From assembly GCA_024516035.1 (NCBI GenBank), contig CM044967.1, forward strand, positions 6,137,284 to 6,201,283: 64,000 nucleotides of DNA. The letters are read 5' to 3'. Position 1 is the first letter of the stretch, and the number at the start of each line of letters is the position of its first letter. Below the pieces are notes generated by a model. That model was given only the letters and a program-made list of their open reading frames with translations. It did not search any database and was not told the origin of the DNA. Both the position numbers and the translations under genes were made by a program. Shown here one piece after another: positions 24,101-30,490 of the stretch. Origin of the DNA: Bactericera cockerelli (taxonomy: Eukaryota > Arthropoda > Insecta > Hemiptera > Triozidae).

Positions 24101-25878
24101 ATAAATATCACTATTTTCCGAAGTCGCTTTGCTAAATTTTTGCTTAACTTAGAACTCTCCAGAGTCTCAAGATTACAAGTTCGCCGCAACCGATCAAGCT
24201 AAAGATTCAAAAAGTGAGACAGAGAAAATGTTAAATACCTAGAAATAATATTAGCCAAAGCAGACTTACGAGTATAAAGATGTCTGATGTCTACAGCTAT
24301 TAATAATGGTCTTGCTAACGATACGTAAATCTATTTCGGTAACTCAGTGGTCAAGGCGTTGGGCTAGTAACCTAGAGGTTACGGGTGCGAAACCCAGCCG
24401 GGATGTGACAAGACATTATCCTCCCATTTGGGATTCTGACAACATACTAATACGTCTTGGGCTTACTGCTGTAATAGTGAGACTCATAAGTCCTAGCTGG
24501 GCAGTATAAATAAATCGATATTATCAATATCAATAAAAACAGTAAATTGAGAAGTTGTACTAGATGTACATGAATATCAGAACATACCAGGACAGCTGTT
24601 TCGAGCTTACTTTTGGTGTCATCAGGTAATAGTTCTGAATATCCATGCCATTAACTAACCTCTCTATTTTAATCAATATAAACTATAGCATTAATATAAC
24701 CTATCAATATCAACTGTAAACAATTATTACGTTTAGCAGTTATGGGTTCCAAATGCTTCCAGAGAAAAACCTTACACCCCCAAGATGTTTAGTTGTTTAC
24801 TCAAATGAGAAATCTTAGCTCAAGCTAGAGATTAACTTCATCGCATTCGTCCAAAGACTACCGAGAAAAATGAATTGACATGAAAACCATCCAATAAAAA
24901 TTGACCTCTTAATTGTCATATTAACTTTCTGTGGGTCATTTTTTACTCACTTTTGTCATGTTTCTTACCTTCTGGGGGTCATGTTTTTCGTAGGGCAACT
25001 GTGTAGAGACGTGGAACATGATCTCTATACTTCTCCAGTTTGTATACACTGAATAGAACCCTGTGAGATCGTGCACTGTATCGAGGCCACCCTTGTACTT
25101 GTCAAATCCTGAGGGAAGAAAGACATATAATAAAATTTAAATTGATAAGATCAAGCCTTATATGGTCTTCCAGATAAGGTTAGAGAACCAGATAAGTTTT
25201 TTCTTGTGAGTACATGAGTAAGATCAAGGTTTTCTAGAGTACCTATTAGAGTTTGTTAAGGGCATCAGATGTGATTGAAAGTGAAGTGTGCGCCAAATGG
25301 GCTGCAATAGTTCTACATAATGGACGCATCACATAGGAATTTCTTTTAGAAAATACCCCCAGTAATGATGTAATGTAGTAACATATTGGACCTTGAATTT
25401 CATAACTGATACTGTAGTATAGAGGGTTATAGAGATTGCCATAGGCAATAACCCCGCCCTTTAGTTAGGACATATGTTATTTTATATATTTTTCTATTCT
25501 TATTCCTTTTTATTGTATATATTGTTTCCATTTTTAATTGTTATAATAATTATTTGTACTGTACCATGTCTTTTCATATCTAATAAAGTGTTCAATAATA
25601 ATAATAATAATAGACCATTTAATCTAGTGAAACCAATCTAGTAATAGGATTCTTTTGTTCTTTTTCTATCTCAGATGTATTAAGTATTAACAAAGAATAT
25701 TCTTCTTTTCAAATAAGCTTCGGAGAAGCATACCTTTCAGTCTTACTCTATCGCCCAGTATTTGCAGGAATTCGTTGAAGAGAGCGCTGTTTTCATTGTT
25801 GTCCAGTATTTCTTCTTCAGTGTATTGTCCTTCCTTCACGTAGATAACTCCAACCTTCAACTCAGACTTGATGAAAAC
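11981..25878 (-). CDS. gprs: Rap-GAP / BTB-BACK protein, partial gene (12 exons)
   Basis: Exons, 5' to 3': 25878-25734, 25108-24969, 23260-23099, 21392-21148, 19844-19608, 18274-18119, 17457-17303, 16130-16012, 14898-14716, 13647-13543, 13112-12876 and 12154-11981. All junction phases agree, and 2058 nt give 685 residues plus TAA. Residues 1 to about 225 match the Rap-GAP fold, with the HIGNDIV helix that in Rap1GAP carries the catalytic asparagine thumb. A BTB domain runs from about 275 ([13 protein letters not shown]) to about 500, split by a long serine/basic insert, and a BACK-like helical region covers about 515-628. The family should stimulate GTP hydrolysis by Rap-type GTPases; the BTB part suggests oligomerisation or cullin binding, which is inference. 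The C-terminal half recalls insect 'serine-enriched protein'; the symbol rests on memory of that family. The first exons are missing upstream, in or beyond the gap. Confidence 0.85.
12541..12730 (-). mobile_element. SINE-C copy in last intron
   Basis: Reversed SINE-C with tail TAATAACACTCTTTAGTGG and head TACCAGACTAGCGTG. It lies in the intron between the last two coding exons, in the sense orientation of the host gene. Confidence 0.75.
12876..13112 (-). CDS. gprs: Rap-GAP/BTB gene, penultimate coding exon (BACK-like)
   Basis: There are 79 codons between acceptor CTCTCCTCAG and donor AAG|GTGGGT. The product contains [15 protein letters not shown] and [18 protein letters not shown], typical of the helical region after a BTB domain. 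Plus-strand open frames over this exon are shadows of its G+C-rich coding sequence. Confidence 0.87.
13330..13471 (-). mobile_element. SINE-A copy, intronic
   Basis: Complete reversed SINE-A, from TCATATTTTGTGTTAATCAC to CTACTGAGGTCGG. Confidence 0.8.
13543..13647 (-). CDS. gprs: Rap-GAP/BTB gene exon, 35 codons
   Basis: The exon reads [20 protein letters not shown] and ends FVESKANM, bounded by CGCCAG and ATG|GTGAGT. The phase is 0 at both ends. It links the BTB exon to the BACK-like exon. Confidence 0.85.
13772..13900. mobile_element. 129-bp MITE, perfect 17-bp inverted ends, TTA duplication
   Basis: The ends GGGCGGAATTAATAGAC and GTCTATTAATTCCGCCC are exact inverted repeats, flanked by TTA on both sides (13769-13771 and 13901-13903). 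A 3-bp TTA duplication is usual for PIF/Harbinger elements. Other copies are at 19909-20037 and 49786-49905. Confidence 0.85.
14142..14354 (-). mobile_element. SINE-B copy, intronic
   Basis: Complete reversed SINE-B: (TAA)n tail, TACTGCCCGATTAGGACTAT, TTCCAGCAGTAAGC, then B box GGGTTTCGAACCCGCG and CTGAGCTACCGGGACA. Confidence 0.85.
14716..14898 (-). CDS. gprs: Rap-GAP/BTB gene exon, C-terminal half of BTB fold
   Basis: There are 61 codons between GTTCCAG and GTG|GTTAGT, starting [20 protein letters not shown] and continuing [20 protein letters not shown]. That is the usual BTB helix pair followed by the start of the BACK linker. G+C is much higher than in the surrounding introns. Confidence 0.9.
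14942..15082 (-). mobile_element. SINE-A copy, intronic
   Basis: Complete reversed SINE-A ending GCTACTGAGGTCGG. A U2-like fragment starts 13 bp further on. Confidence 0.85.
15096..15136 (+). pseudogene. U2 snRNA 5' fragment
   Basis: TCGGCCTTTTGGCTAAGATC followed by GTGTAGTATCTGTTCTTA matches the conserved 5' end of U2 snRNA, including the branch-site-pairing GTAGTA, with one extra A. The match stops after about 41 bp and the U2 Sm site and 3' stem-loops are absent, so it is a truncated retrocopy. It lies antisense to the host intron. Confidence 0.8.
15660..15905 (+). mobile_element. SINE-D copy, intronic
   Basis: The tRNA-like head GCCAGCCTCCGTGGCGTAAT has a B box GAGTTCGACTCCC; the body includes CCCAAGCTGGGTGAGG and GCGAATGGAGGGTAAAACCC. 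Other copies are at 32700-32955, 34320-34420, 47425-47500 and 59755-59865. Confidence 0.8.
16012..16130 (-). CDS. gprs: Rap-GAP/BTB gene exon, lysine-rich linker
   Basis: The exon reads [20 protein letters not shown] and then [19 protein letters not shown]. Acceptor GGTTTCAG (2 nt complete the previous codon) and donor GAA|GTAAGT. It leads directly into the FSIIEFDPE exon, so the linker ends inside the BTB fold. Confidence 0.85.
16747..16885 (-). mobile_element. SINE-A copy, intronic
   Basis: Complete reversed SINE-A, followed by a short GTAA microsatellite at 16892-16918. Confidence 0.8.
17062..17268 (-). mobile_element. SINE-B copy next to exon
   Basis: Complete reversed SINE-B ending CTGAGCTACCGGGCCAGAC. 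It ends 35 bp below the splice donor of the exon at 17303-17457. Confidence 0.85.
17303..17457 (-). CDS. gprs: Rap-GAP/BTB gene exon, serine/basic insert
   Basis: The exon encodes [36 protein letters not shown] and [15 protein letters not shown]. Acceptor TTTATTTCCAG, donor TCGA|GTGAGT. It forms part of the insert that splits the BTB domain; serine and basic residues suggest a phosphorylated, disordered loop (inference). Confidence 0.85.
17781..18118 (-). repeat. Tandem copies of an exon 3' end plus splice donor (56/58 bp)
   Basis: Read on the minus strand, each unit repeats the last 50 bases of the exon at 18119-18274 ([14 protein letters not shown]) and its donor CAG|GTAAGG. Donor-like sites recur at plus-strand 18059, 18003, 17945, 17889 and 17831, five extra sites, with a last degenerate copy near 17783. 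Units of 56 and 58 bp partly alternate. The unit edge is the shared AAACCC in exon and intron. Read-through past the true donor meets TAA at once. Confidence 0.9.
18119..18274 (-). CDS. gprs: Rap-GAP/BTB gene exon with amplified donor
   Basis: The exon starts [20 protein letters not shown] after TTTCCAG and ends VPDIETP plus two bases before [14 protein letters not shown] is a BTB helix and completes the first half of the split domain. The true copy was chosen because only it continues upstream into unique coding sequence. Confidence 0.88.
18412..18610 (+). repeat. Repeat R2 with two 38-bp tandem units
   Basis: CATCATAGGGTGGCGTCATC to GGAGGCTAATAATTGACAAG, followed by two units of TGCTGGTCTACTCCCTGTTT. 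The same composite occurs at 41060-41360 with about five units. Confidence 0.7.
19049..19285 (-). mobile_element. SINE-A copy split by a LINE-like insertion
   Basis: A reversed SINE-A, with its body at 19049-19087 and its head at 19196-19285, is interrupted by 108 bp flanked by the 10-bp duplication TTTACTAAAT (19078-19087 and 19196-19205). Confidence 0.85.
19088..19195 (+). mobile_element. 5'-truncated LINE-like insertion (LINE-X)
   Basis: The insert reads [20 protein letters not shown] then LVDLFYR and TAG, with a short A/T-rich 3' tail. The 10-bp target duplication and missing 5' part are the marks of target-primed retrotransposition. The same C-terminal motif (QR/QK-GNAA) occurs at 43014-43155 and 48781-48960. 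I do not recognise the clade. Confidence 0.75.
19428..19585. mobile_element. piggyBac-like MITE, 158 bp
   Basis: Terminal inverted repeats TTAACACTTAGACGACCGG and TTAACACGTAGACGACCGG (reverse complement of the right end) include the TTAA target typical of piggyBac elements. The interior holds two near-palindromes around GTGTACCACC / GGTGGTACAC. The element ends 22 bp from the splice donor of the exon at 19608-19844. Confidence 0.85.
19608..19844 (-). CDS. gprs: Rap-GAP/BTB gene exon, start of BTB domain
   Basis: The exon runs from [16 protein letters not shown] through [16 protein letters not shown] to [15 protein letters not shown] and VRAILGVRS. It carries the first BTB strands (FDVVFLVG). 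Acceptor TTCACAG, donor AGCAG|GTGAGT. Phase 2 at both ends. Confidence 0.88.
19909..20037. mobile_element. 129-bp Harbinger-like MITE
   Basis: Same length as the copy at 13772-13900, with identical 17-bp inverted ends. Flanks are TAC and TGC, so no clean target duplication remains. Confidence 0.8.
20152..20275 (+). mobile_element. Chimeric SINE: SINE-B head joined to SINE-C tail
   Basis: 20152-20203 is a SINE-B head (CCCGGTAGCTCAGTGGTAGA). From about 20204 the sequence is SINE-C 3' body (AGGTGGTAGAAAATGC, AACCTCGCCTGGTGGTTACC) with a TTA-repeat tail. Confidence 0.75.
20372..20996 (-). repeat. 33-bp array of exon end plus splice donor, 19 copies
   Basis: On the minus strand each unit repeats the last 20 bases of the exon at 21148-21392 (CAGATTCCCAAGCCTTATAG) and the donor GTGAGTGAGGGGC. 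There are 19 copies with small variants. Most keep a good donor; two (near 20446 and 20512) have AA|GTGAG. Copies 1-6 alternate CTTGG/CTAGG, a 66-bp higher-order unit. An A/T-rich 21000-21130 block separates the array from the true exon. The unit is bounded by GGGCCAGATT, present in exon and intron. Read-through gives TGA at once. Confidence 0.93.
21148..21392 (-). CDS. gprs: Rap-GAP/BTB gene exon, end of Rap-GAP domain
   Basis: The exon encodes [40 protein letters not shown] and [20 protein letters not shown], as in the C-terminal part of Rap1GAP-type domains (KGPxFREFLLTK). Acceptor CCTCACCAG, donor TATAG|GTGAGT. The donor region is amplified in tandem downstream. Confidence 0.9.
21447..21533. 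repeat. 25-bp tandem repeat, 3 copies
   Basis: GGATTTTCTATCCTTGTAAA with TAATA is repeated three times in the intron just upstream of the exon at 21148-21392; GGATTTTCTATCC is a short palindrome. Confidence 0.8.
21540..22500. other. Intron sequence without recognised feature
   Basis: A/T-rich intron. No exon with matching phase and no dispersed repeat is visible. Confidence 0.5.
22548..23098 (-). repeat. Tandem copies of exon end with GC-type donor
   Basis: On the minus strand the exon end ATCCAGAG..CCC..TATGAG and its GC donor (GAG|GCAAGT) recur four times, with GC at 23004-23005, 22911-22912, 22760-22761 and 22548-22549; the true one is at 23097-23098. The two nearest copies are exactly 93 bp apart and the exon frame stays open through both, with [10 protein letters not shown] and [11 protein letters not shown] repeated. 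The outer copies are more diverged and spaced 151 and 212 bp. Confidence 0.88.
23099..23260 (-). CDS. gprs: Rap-GAP/BTB gene exon with catalytic Rap-GAP helix
   Basis: The exon encodes [20 protein letters not shown], then [14 protein letters not shown] and ends [16 protein letters not shown] is the Rap-GAP catalytic helix and FLHTFILV the following strand. A GT donor two bases lower would break the frame; the GC donor GAG|GCAAGT restores phase 0 with the next exon (VSVVTRDEV), so this is a GC-AG intron. Confidence 0.9.
23826..23980 (+). repeat. Repeat R3, intronic
   Basis: Contains AAAATAGAGAGGTTAGTTGA and CTTCTCACTTTTCTGTTTAT, like 9640-9800. Confidence 0.65.
24336..24512 (+). mobile_element. 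SINE-B copy, intronic
   Basis: Diverged SINE-B: GGTAACTCAGTGGTCAAGGC, B box GGGTGCGAAACCC, body TACGTCTTGGGCTTACTGCT, end GGGCAGTATAAATAAATCGA. Confidence 0.75.
24540..24690 (-). repeat. Repeat R3, minus
   Basis: Reverse complement of the 9640-9800 element, with GAGAAGTTGTACTAGATGTA and AACTAACCTCTCTATTTTAA. Confidence 0.65.
24922..24966 (-). repeat. Decayed copy of an exon end beside its donor
   Basis: On the minus strand, 43 bp after the exon end GACCCCCAGAAG|GTAAGA, a similar GACCCACAGAAAGTTAAT occurs, preceded by matching flank. It looks like one old tandem copy with a damaged donor. Could be chance. Confidence 0.4.
24969..25108 (-). CDS. gprs: Rap-GAP/BTB gene exon (Rap-GAP domain)
   Basis: The exon encodes [20 protein letters not shown] and [20 protein letters not shown]. 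FHVSTxLPY is a strong Rap-GAP family motif. Acceptor TTCCCTCAG, donor AAG|GTAAGA, phase 1 in and 0 out. Confidence 0.92.
25440..25620. repeat. Dispersed repeat fragment with ATA/AAT tail
   Basis: GCCATAGGCAATAACCCCGC with TTTAGTTAGGACAT recurs at 17550-17605 and, inverted, at 42230-42270 and 48110-48150. Confidence 0.55.
25734..25878 (-). CDS. gprs: Rap-GAP/BTB gene, most upstream exon seen
   Basis: The exon encodes [20 protein letters not shown], then [20 protein letters not shown] and LGDRVRLK, the N-terminal strand and helix of a Rap-GAP domain (KVGVIYxKxGQ). Acceptor GTTTCAG, donor AAAG|GTATGC. The exon before it was not found; 26001-26100 is unsequenced. Confidence 0.9.
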
Positions 25879-26000
25879 CTGAAACGAAAGTCAGAAAAAA
25901 TGGTAACACGAGTTTTTATCTTCATTTGTTCTAATGTGTTTCTCCTTCTTCTTTTACTCTGTCTTACCCCGCTCAAGCAGGGTCGACGTTGTTCAACCTC

Positions 26001-26100
26001 NNNNNNNNNNNNNNNNNNNNNNNNNNNNNNNNNNNNNNNNNNNNNNNNNNNNNNNNNNNNNNNNNNNNNNNNNNNNNNNNNNNNNNNNNNNNNNNNNNNN
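26001..26100. other. Assembly gap, exactly 100 N
   Basis: A run of 100 N, the conventional size for a gap of unknown length. It sits at the edge of a 163-bp tandem array, a likely reason for the assembly break. The sequence just before it (GTCGACGTTGTTCAACCTC) is the end of a dispersed repeat also seen inverted at 34485-34545. Confidence 0.97.
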
Positions 26101-26102
26101 TA

Positions 26103-26900
26103 TTTGCATAAAGTTATACATACAGGAAATTTGAAGACATAACTTCAAGCCAAATTGGTACATCGCTCGTGCTTAACATAATCTCGGTCGCATAAACCAT
26201 GCATTTTTCGTACAAAAAGGCACTTTATACTTATTTCCGCATACTTTTTATGTCAACGCAAAATGTTTGCATAAAGTTATACATACAGGAAATTTGAAGA
26301 CATAACTTCAAGCCAAATTGGTACATGGCTCATGCTTAACATAACCTTGGTGGCATGAACCATGCATTTTTCGTACAAAAAGGCACTTTATACTTATTTC
26401 CGCATACTTTTTATGTCAACGCAAAATATTTGCATAAAGTTATACATACAGGAAATTTGAAGACATAACTTCAAGCCAAATTGGTACATCGCTCGTGCTT
26501 AACATAATCTCGGTCGCATAAACCATGCATTTTTCGTACAAAAAGGCACTTTATACTTATTTCCGCATACTTTTTATGCCAACCCAAAATGTTTGCATAG
26601 AGTTATACATACAGGAAAATTGAAGACATAACTTCAAGCCAAATTCGTATATCTCACAGTCTTAGCATAAATGCTATGCTAAACTACAAGCATAAACCAT
26701 ACGTGTTTCGCATATAAAGTAATTGTATGCTACTTTACGCACGCATTTCATGCCAATGAGGGCTGTTCGTATAAAACTATACAAACATAAAAATAAGAGC
26801 TATAGATTCATGCTAATTTAACATGATTGACATTCTTTGTATAGACTTATGTAAAGTCTGCATAATTTTTAGCATAGAAATAGGGCGGTTTGTATGGTTT
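26103..26900 (+). repeat. 163-bp tandem array plus degenerate tail
   Basis: Units starting TTTGCATAAAGTTATACATA recur at 26103, 26266, 26429 and 26592, a strict 163-bp period. They contain GTACAAAAAGGCACTTTATA and TTCCGCATACTTTTTATG. From 26640 to 26900 the units are diverged. The array is cut on the left by the gap. Confidence 0.92.
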
Positions 26901-26998
26901 CATGCTAAGGTTTTATTTTTCCAATAAAGATAGTTGTGTTCGGTTCGATCATTTCTTTTTAAGTGTGACAAGGCAAGGTTGTATTAAATACGTTCGTA

Positions 26999-28973
26999 AT
27001 GTCAGTGAGCGAATTTTTGGGAGATGATCTAGGTGAAAGAGAGGGACAGTCTACTAAAAAGTGTAAAATGAAATAGCCTAATGATAAAATTAAAACCTTG
27101 CTTGAGTTTACAGAAATTACACATTAATTTAAATTTTACCTACCTATTCTAAAAAAATGTACCCAGTTTCTTATTGTTCACAAAGTATCTTAGTTACCTA
27201 AAATATTTAGACTTCATGAGAATACGGGACCTAATCATAGAACAGTTTCCTTTTGAACAAGAAACCTCCACGATCTGGTTCAAATTGTACCGTTCCAATG
27301 ACAGCGACAATGATCTGCCTGAAGCATTTTCTTCAAAGAAAGATAAGTCTTACCGAAGCTCCACGTCCGGCTTGCTGTATGAAATCTGGCGAACTCTCAG
27401 AAATAAAGGATAGAAGGAAGGTGTCATCGAGTTCAAGAAGCGAAGGCCAAGTCAGAACCGGGAAAACCAAGAGCAGGAGGACTCGGAGTTGAACAAAAGC
27501 ATTGCAACAGACACATTCAATATCGTAGGTATGTATATACTTAAACTACAAATAGATAACTTATGACAGACCTCAGTAGCCTGATCAATAAGGCGACGGA
27601 CTTGTAACCTGGAGGTCGGTGGTTCGAGTACCAGGTTAAGCATATATTTGGTAAAGCGAGTTTGGGTAGTTGTGATCAAAATAGTGATTAGTACAAATAT
27701 CTTAAAAAAAAGGTATAAATAAAATAATTTTGTAGCTCAGATGTGGGGCTACGTGACTTTTTTTATAACATGTGTTGTTTTGTTTTCAGAAAACACCGTA
27801 GTTCAAAACTATCTGCAATGGTTGGAGACTGCTACTCCAAGTGATTCCTTCGAGACTATCAAACTCCGTTGGGAGGATACATCAAGGGACAGACTCCAAT
27901 GTTTGCAGGCGGGCAATGAAAAATTTCAATCAATCATCCAGTACTTCAACACATATCGTATTCTGCGGGATCCTGAAAGAAGACCTGTGTTGGTAAGTTA
28001 TTTCTTTTTTGATTTTTGATATTATATGAAATTACATTTTTACAATAAGTCCTTAATATTAACTTGAATACTGAATAGATAATTATTATTTACTGACATA
28101 CGAGTAACATGCCCTAAACAACCCACACTAAGAAAATCGGTGATTTTCTTGTTATGTGGTATAGTACTATTTTTCTCACTTTATTTTACTTTCAATTCTA
28201 TTTCTCTCTCTCTCTCTCTCTTCCTTTCTTTCTCTCTTTCTTTCGTTTATTTTTCATTTTCTATTCATTTTTTATTTATTTCGATCTCACTTCCTTTTCT
28301 CATTCTTTATCTCTTTTTCTTTCTCTTGACTATCAATGATAGTTGATTATTTATCTCGTGTGTTCTTCTCTGTTCTAGATAAACATGGACTTTGACATAT
28401 TGCATCCTGGAAGAACAACGTGTTTGATTGAAGGTCTTCTCCATCACAGGGACAAGATCATCACCCTAGCAAAAGCCGTGAAGGAGAGGGCCTCGGACTG
28501 CGCAGTGTCTGCTATTGCTGCCCTACCTCACATCAGTTCCCGCCACAAAAAAGGTGAAGTGTCACTCTTGGAAACCATCAAGGTCTGAAGTTTGCGAGGG
28601 ATTCATAATGCATGTGTCCAGTCCTTCTAACATTGAAACCTGCAGGGTGAGTCGGATCGAAAAATTGACTAAAATGTACAGACCTAAAATGTATGTAGGT
28701 GATTTTAAAAATCCAACCAATGTTTATTGTGTTGTGGATGACATTTTACAACCTCAAAATTCAATTGTAGCAGCTGTAGATCTTTGTTTCAAGATTTTCT
28801 TTGTAACACATTGTAATTACCCAGAAGAGAGTCAACATCTGTGGCTTACACTCCAGCTAGGTTTCTACGAAATATCCACCAAGTATGATAAGATTCATGC
28901 ACCGACTACTAAACTTTTAGCTGACCTTGCATTAATGCCTAAAGCAAATAGAGCAGCCAGGGCATCTAGGTAG
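26999..28973 (+). CDS. Uncharacterised four-exon gene, possibly decayed
   Basis: Proposed exons: 26999-27032 (MSVSEFLGDDL), 27211-27528, 27790-27992 and 28379-28973, with donors AG|GTGAAA, AG|GTATGT and TTG|GTAAGT and acceptors TTTAG, TTTTCAG and TTCTAG; phases agree. The product has no domain I can name. Recognisable pieces are YLQWLETATPSDSFETIKLR, MDFDILHPGRTTCLIEG and HCNYPEESQHLWLTLQLGFY, which recall a large uncharacterised family with SAM-linked members seen in fish, cnidarians and arthropods (memory only). Two breaks: an in-frame TAG at 27411-27413, after which the same frame runs on as VIEFKKRRPSQNRENQEQED, and a +1 shift at the A6 run 28547-28552. It is either a recent pseudogene or carries assembly errors. 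Stop TAG at 28971-28973 abuts GTAGGT, so a further exon is possible. Confidence 0.6.
27568..27700 (+). mobile_element. SINE-A copy in intron of uncharacterised gene
   Basis: GACCTCAGTAGCCTGATCAA to GTGATTAGTACAAATATC, a complete SINE-A in the intron between the exons ending 27528 and starting 27790. Confidence 0.8.
28195..28345 (+). repeat. CT/TTC-rich microsatellite
   Basis: A (TC)n core at 28201-28225 is followed by irregular CTTT repeats in the last intron, ending about 35 bp before the acceptor at 28377-28378. It may serve as the polypyrimidine tract. Confidence 0.75.
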
Positions 28974-29323
28974 GTAATTTGTCTGCTCAAAGTAGGGGAA
29001 TGTCGGGGACTAAAGGAGGTTACGTTTAATTAAATTTCCGACCATCAAAGTCTCGGTTTTACAATCCTCTTTTTGAGCTGTTAAACTTGCTCTATTTTCT
29101 GCTCTCTTCCTCCAATATTTGAAAACATTTTCTTTTTGTCTTTTCCATTTTGCCCCACCTTACCCTACATGTGTCAGCCCCCTATACAGAGAATTTTTTT
29201 ATATACTTTTTTTAGTTTAGTTTACTTGTAGGTACAAATTTTGAGCTCCTTTATCGTATTTTTTTGTTGTTTTATTCTATTTCAATTTGCTTACTATTAT
29301 ATATTTGTTTACTAATAGTCACC

Positions 29324-29600
29324 GTGGCAGAGTGAGTTAGCGCGCTAGGCATTGCACGCATGGTGACCTGGGTTCGATTCCCAGCGGGGCAGGAATTTTT
29401 CTGCTCTGTACTTGGATGTTCGGGGTCCACTCATACTTCGTGAGGAAAAATGAGTAGTTACTTGTATGAGTAACGACCAGTGGCGGCATTACCAGAGTAA
29501 AAAGAAATGAATGTAATAGAATAATTCGAAAAGTAAAGGAGGCTCTTAGTAATGCTGCGCTACACACAAAAGTTGTGAAGAGGCTTTGTGCTTCACCACA
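29324..29600 (+). mobile_element. SINE-E copy
   Basis: The head CACCGTGGCAGAGTGAGTTA has a B box GGGTTCGATTCCC; the body includes TTTTTCTGCTCTGTACTTGG and ACGACCAGTGGCGGCATTAC. Another full copy is at 63253-63490; bodies are at 39945-40140 and 41975-42110. Confidence 0.8.
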
Positions 29601-30124
29601 AATAAAATCATACATATATTTGTTTACTATGCTCATTTGCGAGGACTGTCAAAAATTGTTCCAAACTATTTTTTCATAATTATTGTAAGCAGGACTCATG
29701 TCCTGTACGTGCTAGAAATGGTAATTACCATTTGACAATTCCCATTTTACCGCTCCCCGATAATGTAACATATAAGTTGTATTTTTTCTTAAATGTTTAT
29801 ATAGTGTAATATCTGCAAATAAAAAGTTGTTGATGTGTAATTTCTGTAAATTTAAAAATTGTTAATGTGTAATTTCTGTAAACTTAAAAATTGTTGATGT
29901 GTAATTTCTGTAAATAAAGAGTGTAATGTGTTGTACATTATATTTACTTGAATTGAATTCTTCTTCATTTTCCACACATAGGGCAATACATATATCCTAT
30001 GACTTTGTATGACTAGGAATATGCATGTAGATGACTTCCGTCCGAGTGCAAAATATTTATGCACTTAGTCGGAGGCTATCCTGCAAATTTCTGTACATTC
30101 AAATACATAGGTATATGTATAGCT

Positions 30125-30189
30125 GTATGCAAAAGTATGCATACAGCTATACGTATCATACGTATAGCTGTATGCATACTTTTGCATAC
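30125..30189. repeat. Perfect 65-bp palindrome
   Basis: Arms 30125-30156 and 30158-30189 are exact reverse complements around a single C at 30157 (centre ACGTATCATACGT). It can form a 32-bp hairpin and itself contains the smaller inverted motif GCATACAGCTATAC. Confidence 0.93.
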
Positions 30190-30198
30190 TGCTATGAG

Positions 30199-30300
30199 AA
30201 CGTTCGCATATTGAATATGCGAACGTTGGCATAGTGACTATGCCAACGTTAGCATAGTCACTATGCCAAGGGTCGCATAGTGACCATACCAACGTTCGCA
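30199..30300. repeat. Chained 29-bp palindromes with 23-bp period
   Basis: 30199-30227 is a perfect palindrome (AACGTTCGCATATT, centre G). 30222-30250 is another (AACGTTGGCATAGT, centre G), sharing the AACGTT node. Imperfect members follow. The nodes repeat every 23 bp. Confidence 0.9.
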
Positions 30301-30490
30301 TATTGTTATGCCTACTTTGCATAATAGTTAGCATAACACTATGCCAACGTTAGCATGCGGTTTTTAACAGTATGCCTACTTCGCATAACAGTTAGCATAA
30401 CACTATGCCAACGTTAGCATGCGGTTTTTAACAGTATGCCTACTTCGCATAACAGTTAGCATAACACTATGCTTACTTCGTATACTGGTA
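30301..30490. repeat. Tandem repeat, about 66 bp, 2.5 copies
   Basis: TAGCATAACACTATGCCAAC then GTTAGCATGCGGTTTTTAAC and AGTATGCCTACTTCGCATAA recur with near identity. Motifs match the palindromes to the left. Confidence 0.85.

Noticed and set aside
26103..26700. CRISPR-like or centromeric array
   Set aside because: There is no spacer/repeat alternation and only about 3.6 units are seen. It is an ordinary tandem array, probably part of the candidate transposon.
30031..30334. Frames of YSYTYDTYSCMHTFAYS type
   Set aside because: Translations of the palindromic GCATA/TATGC repeats on both strands.
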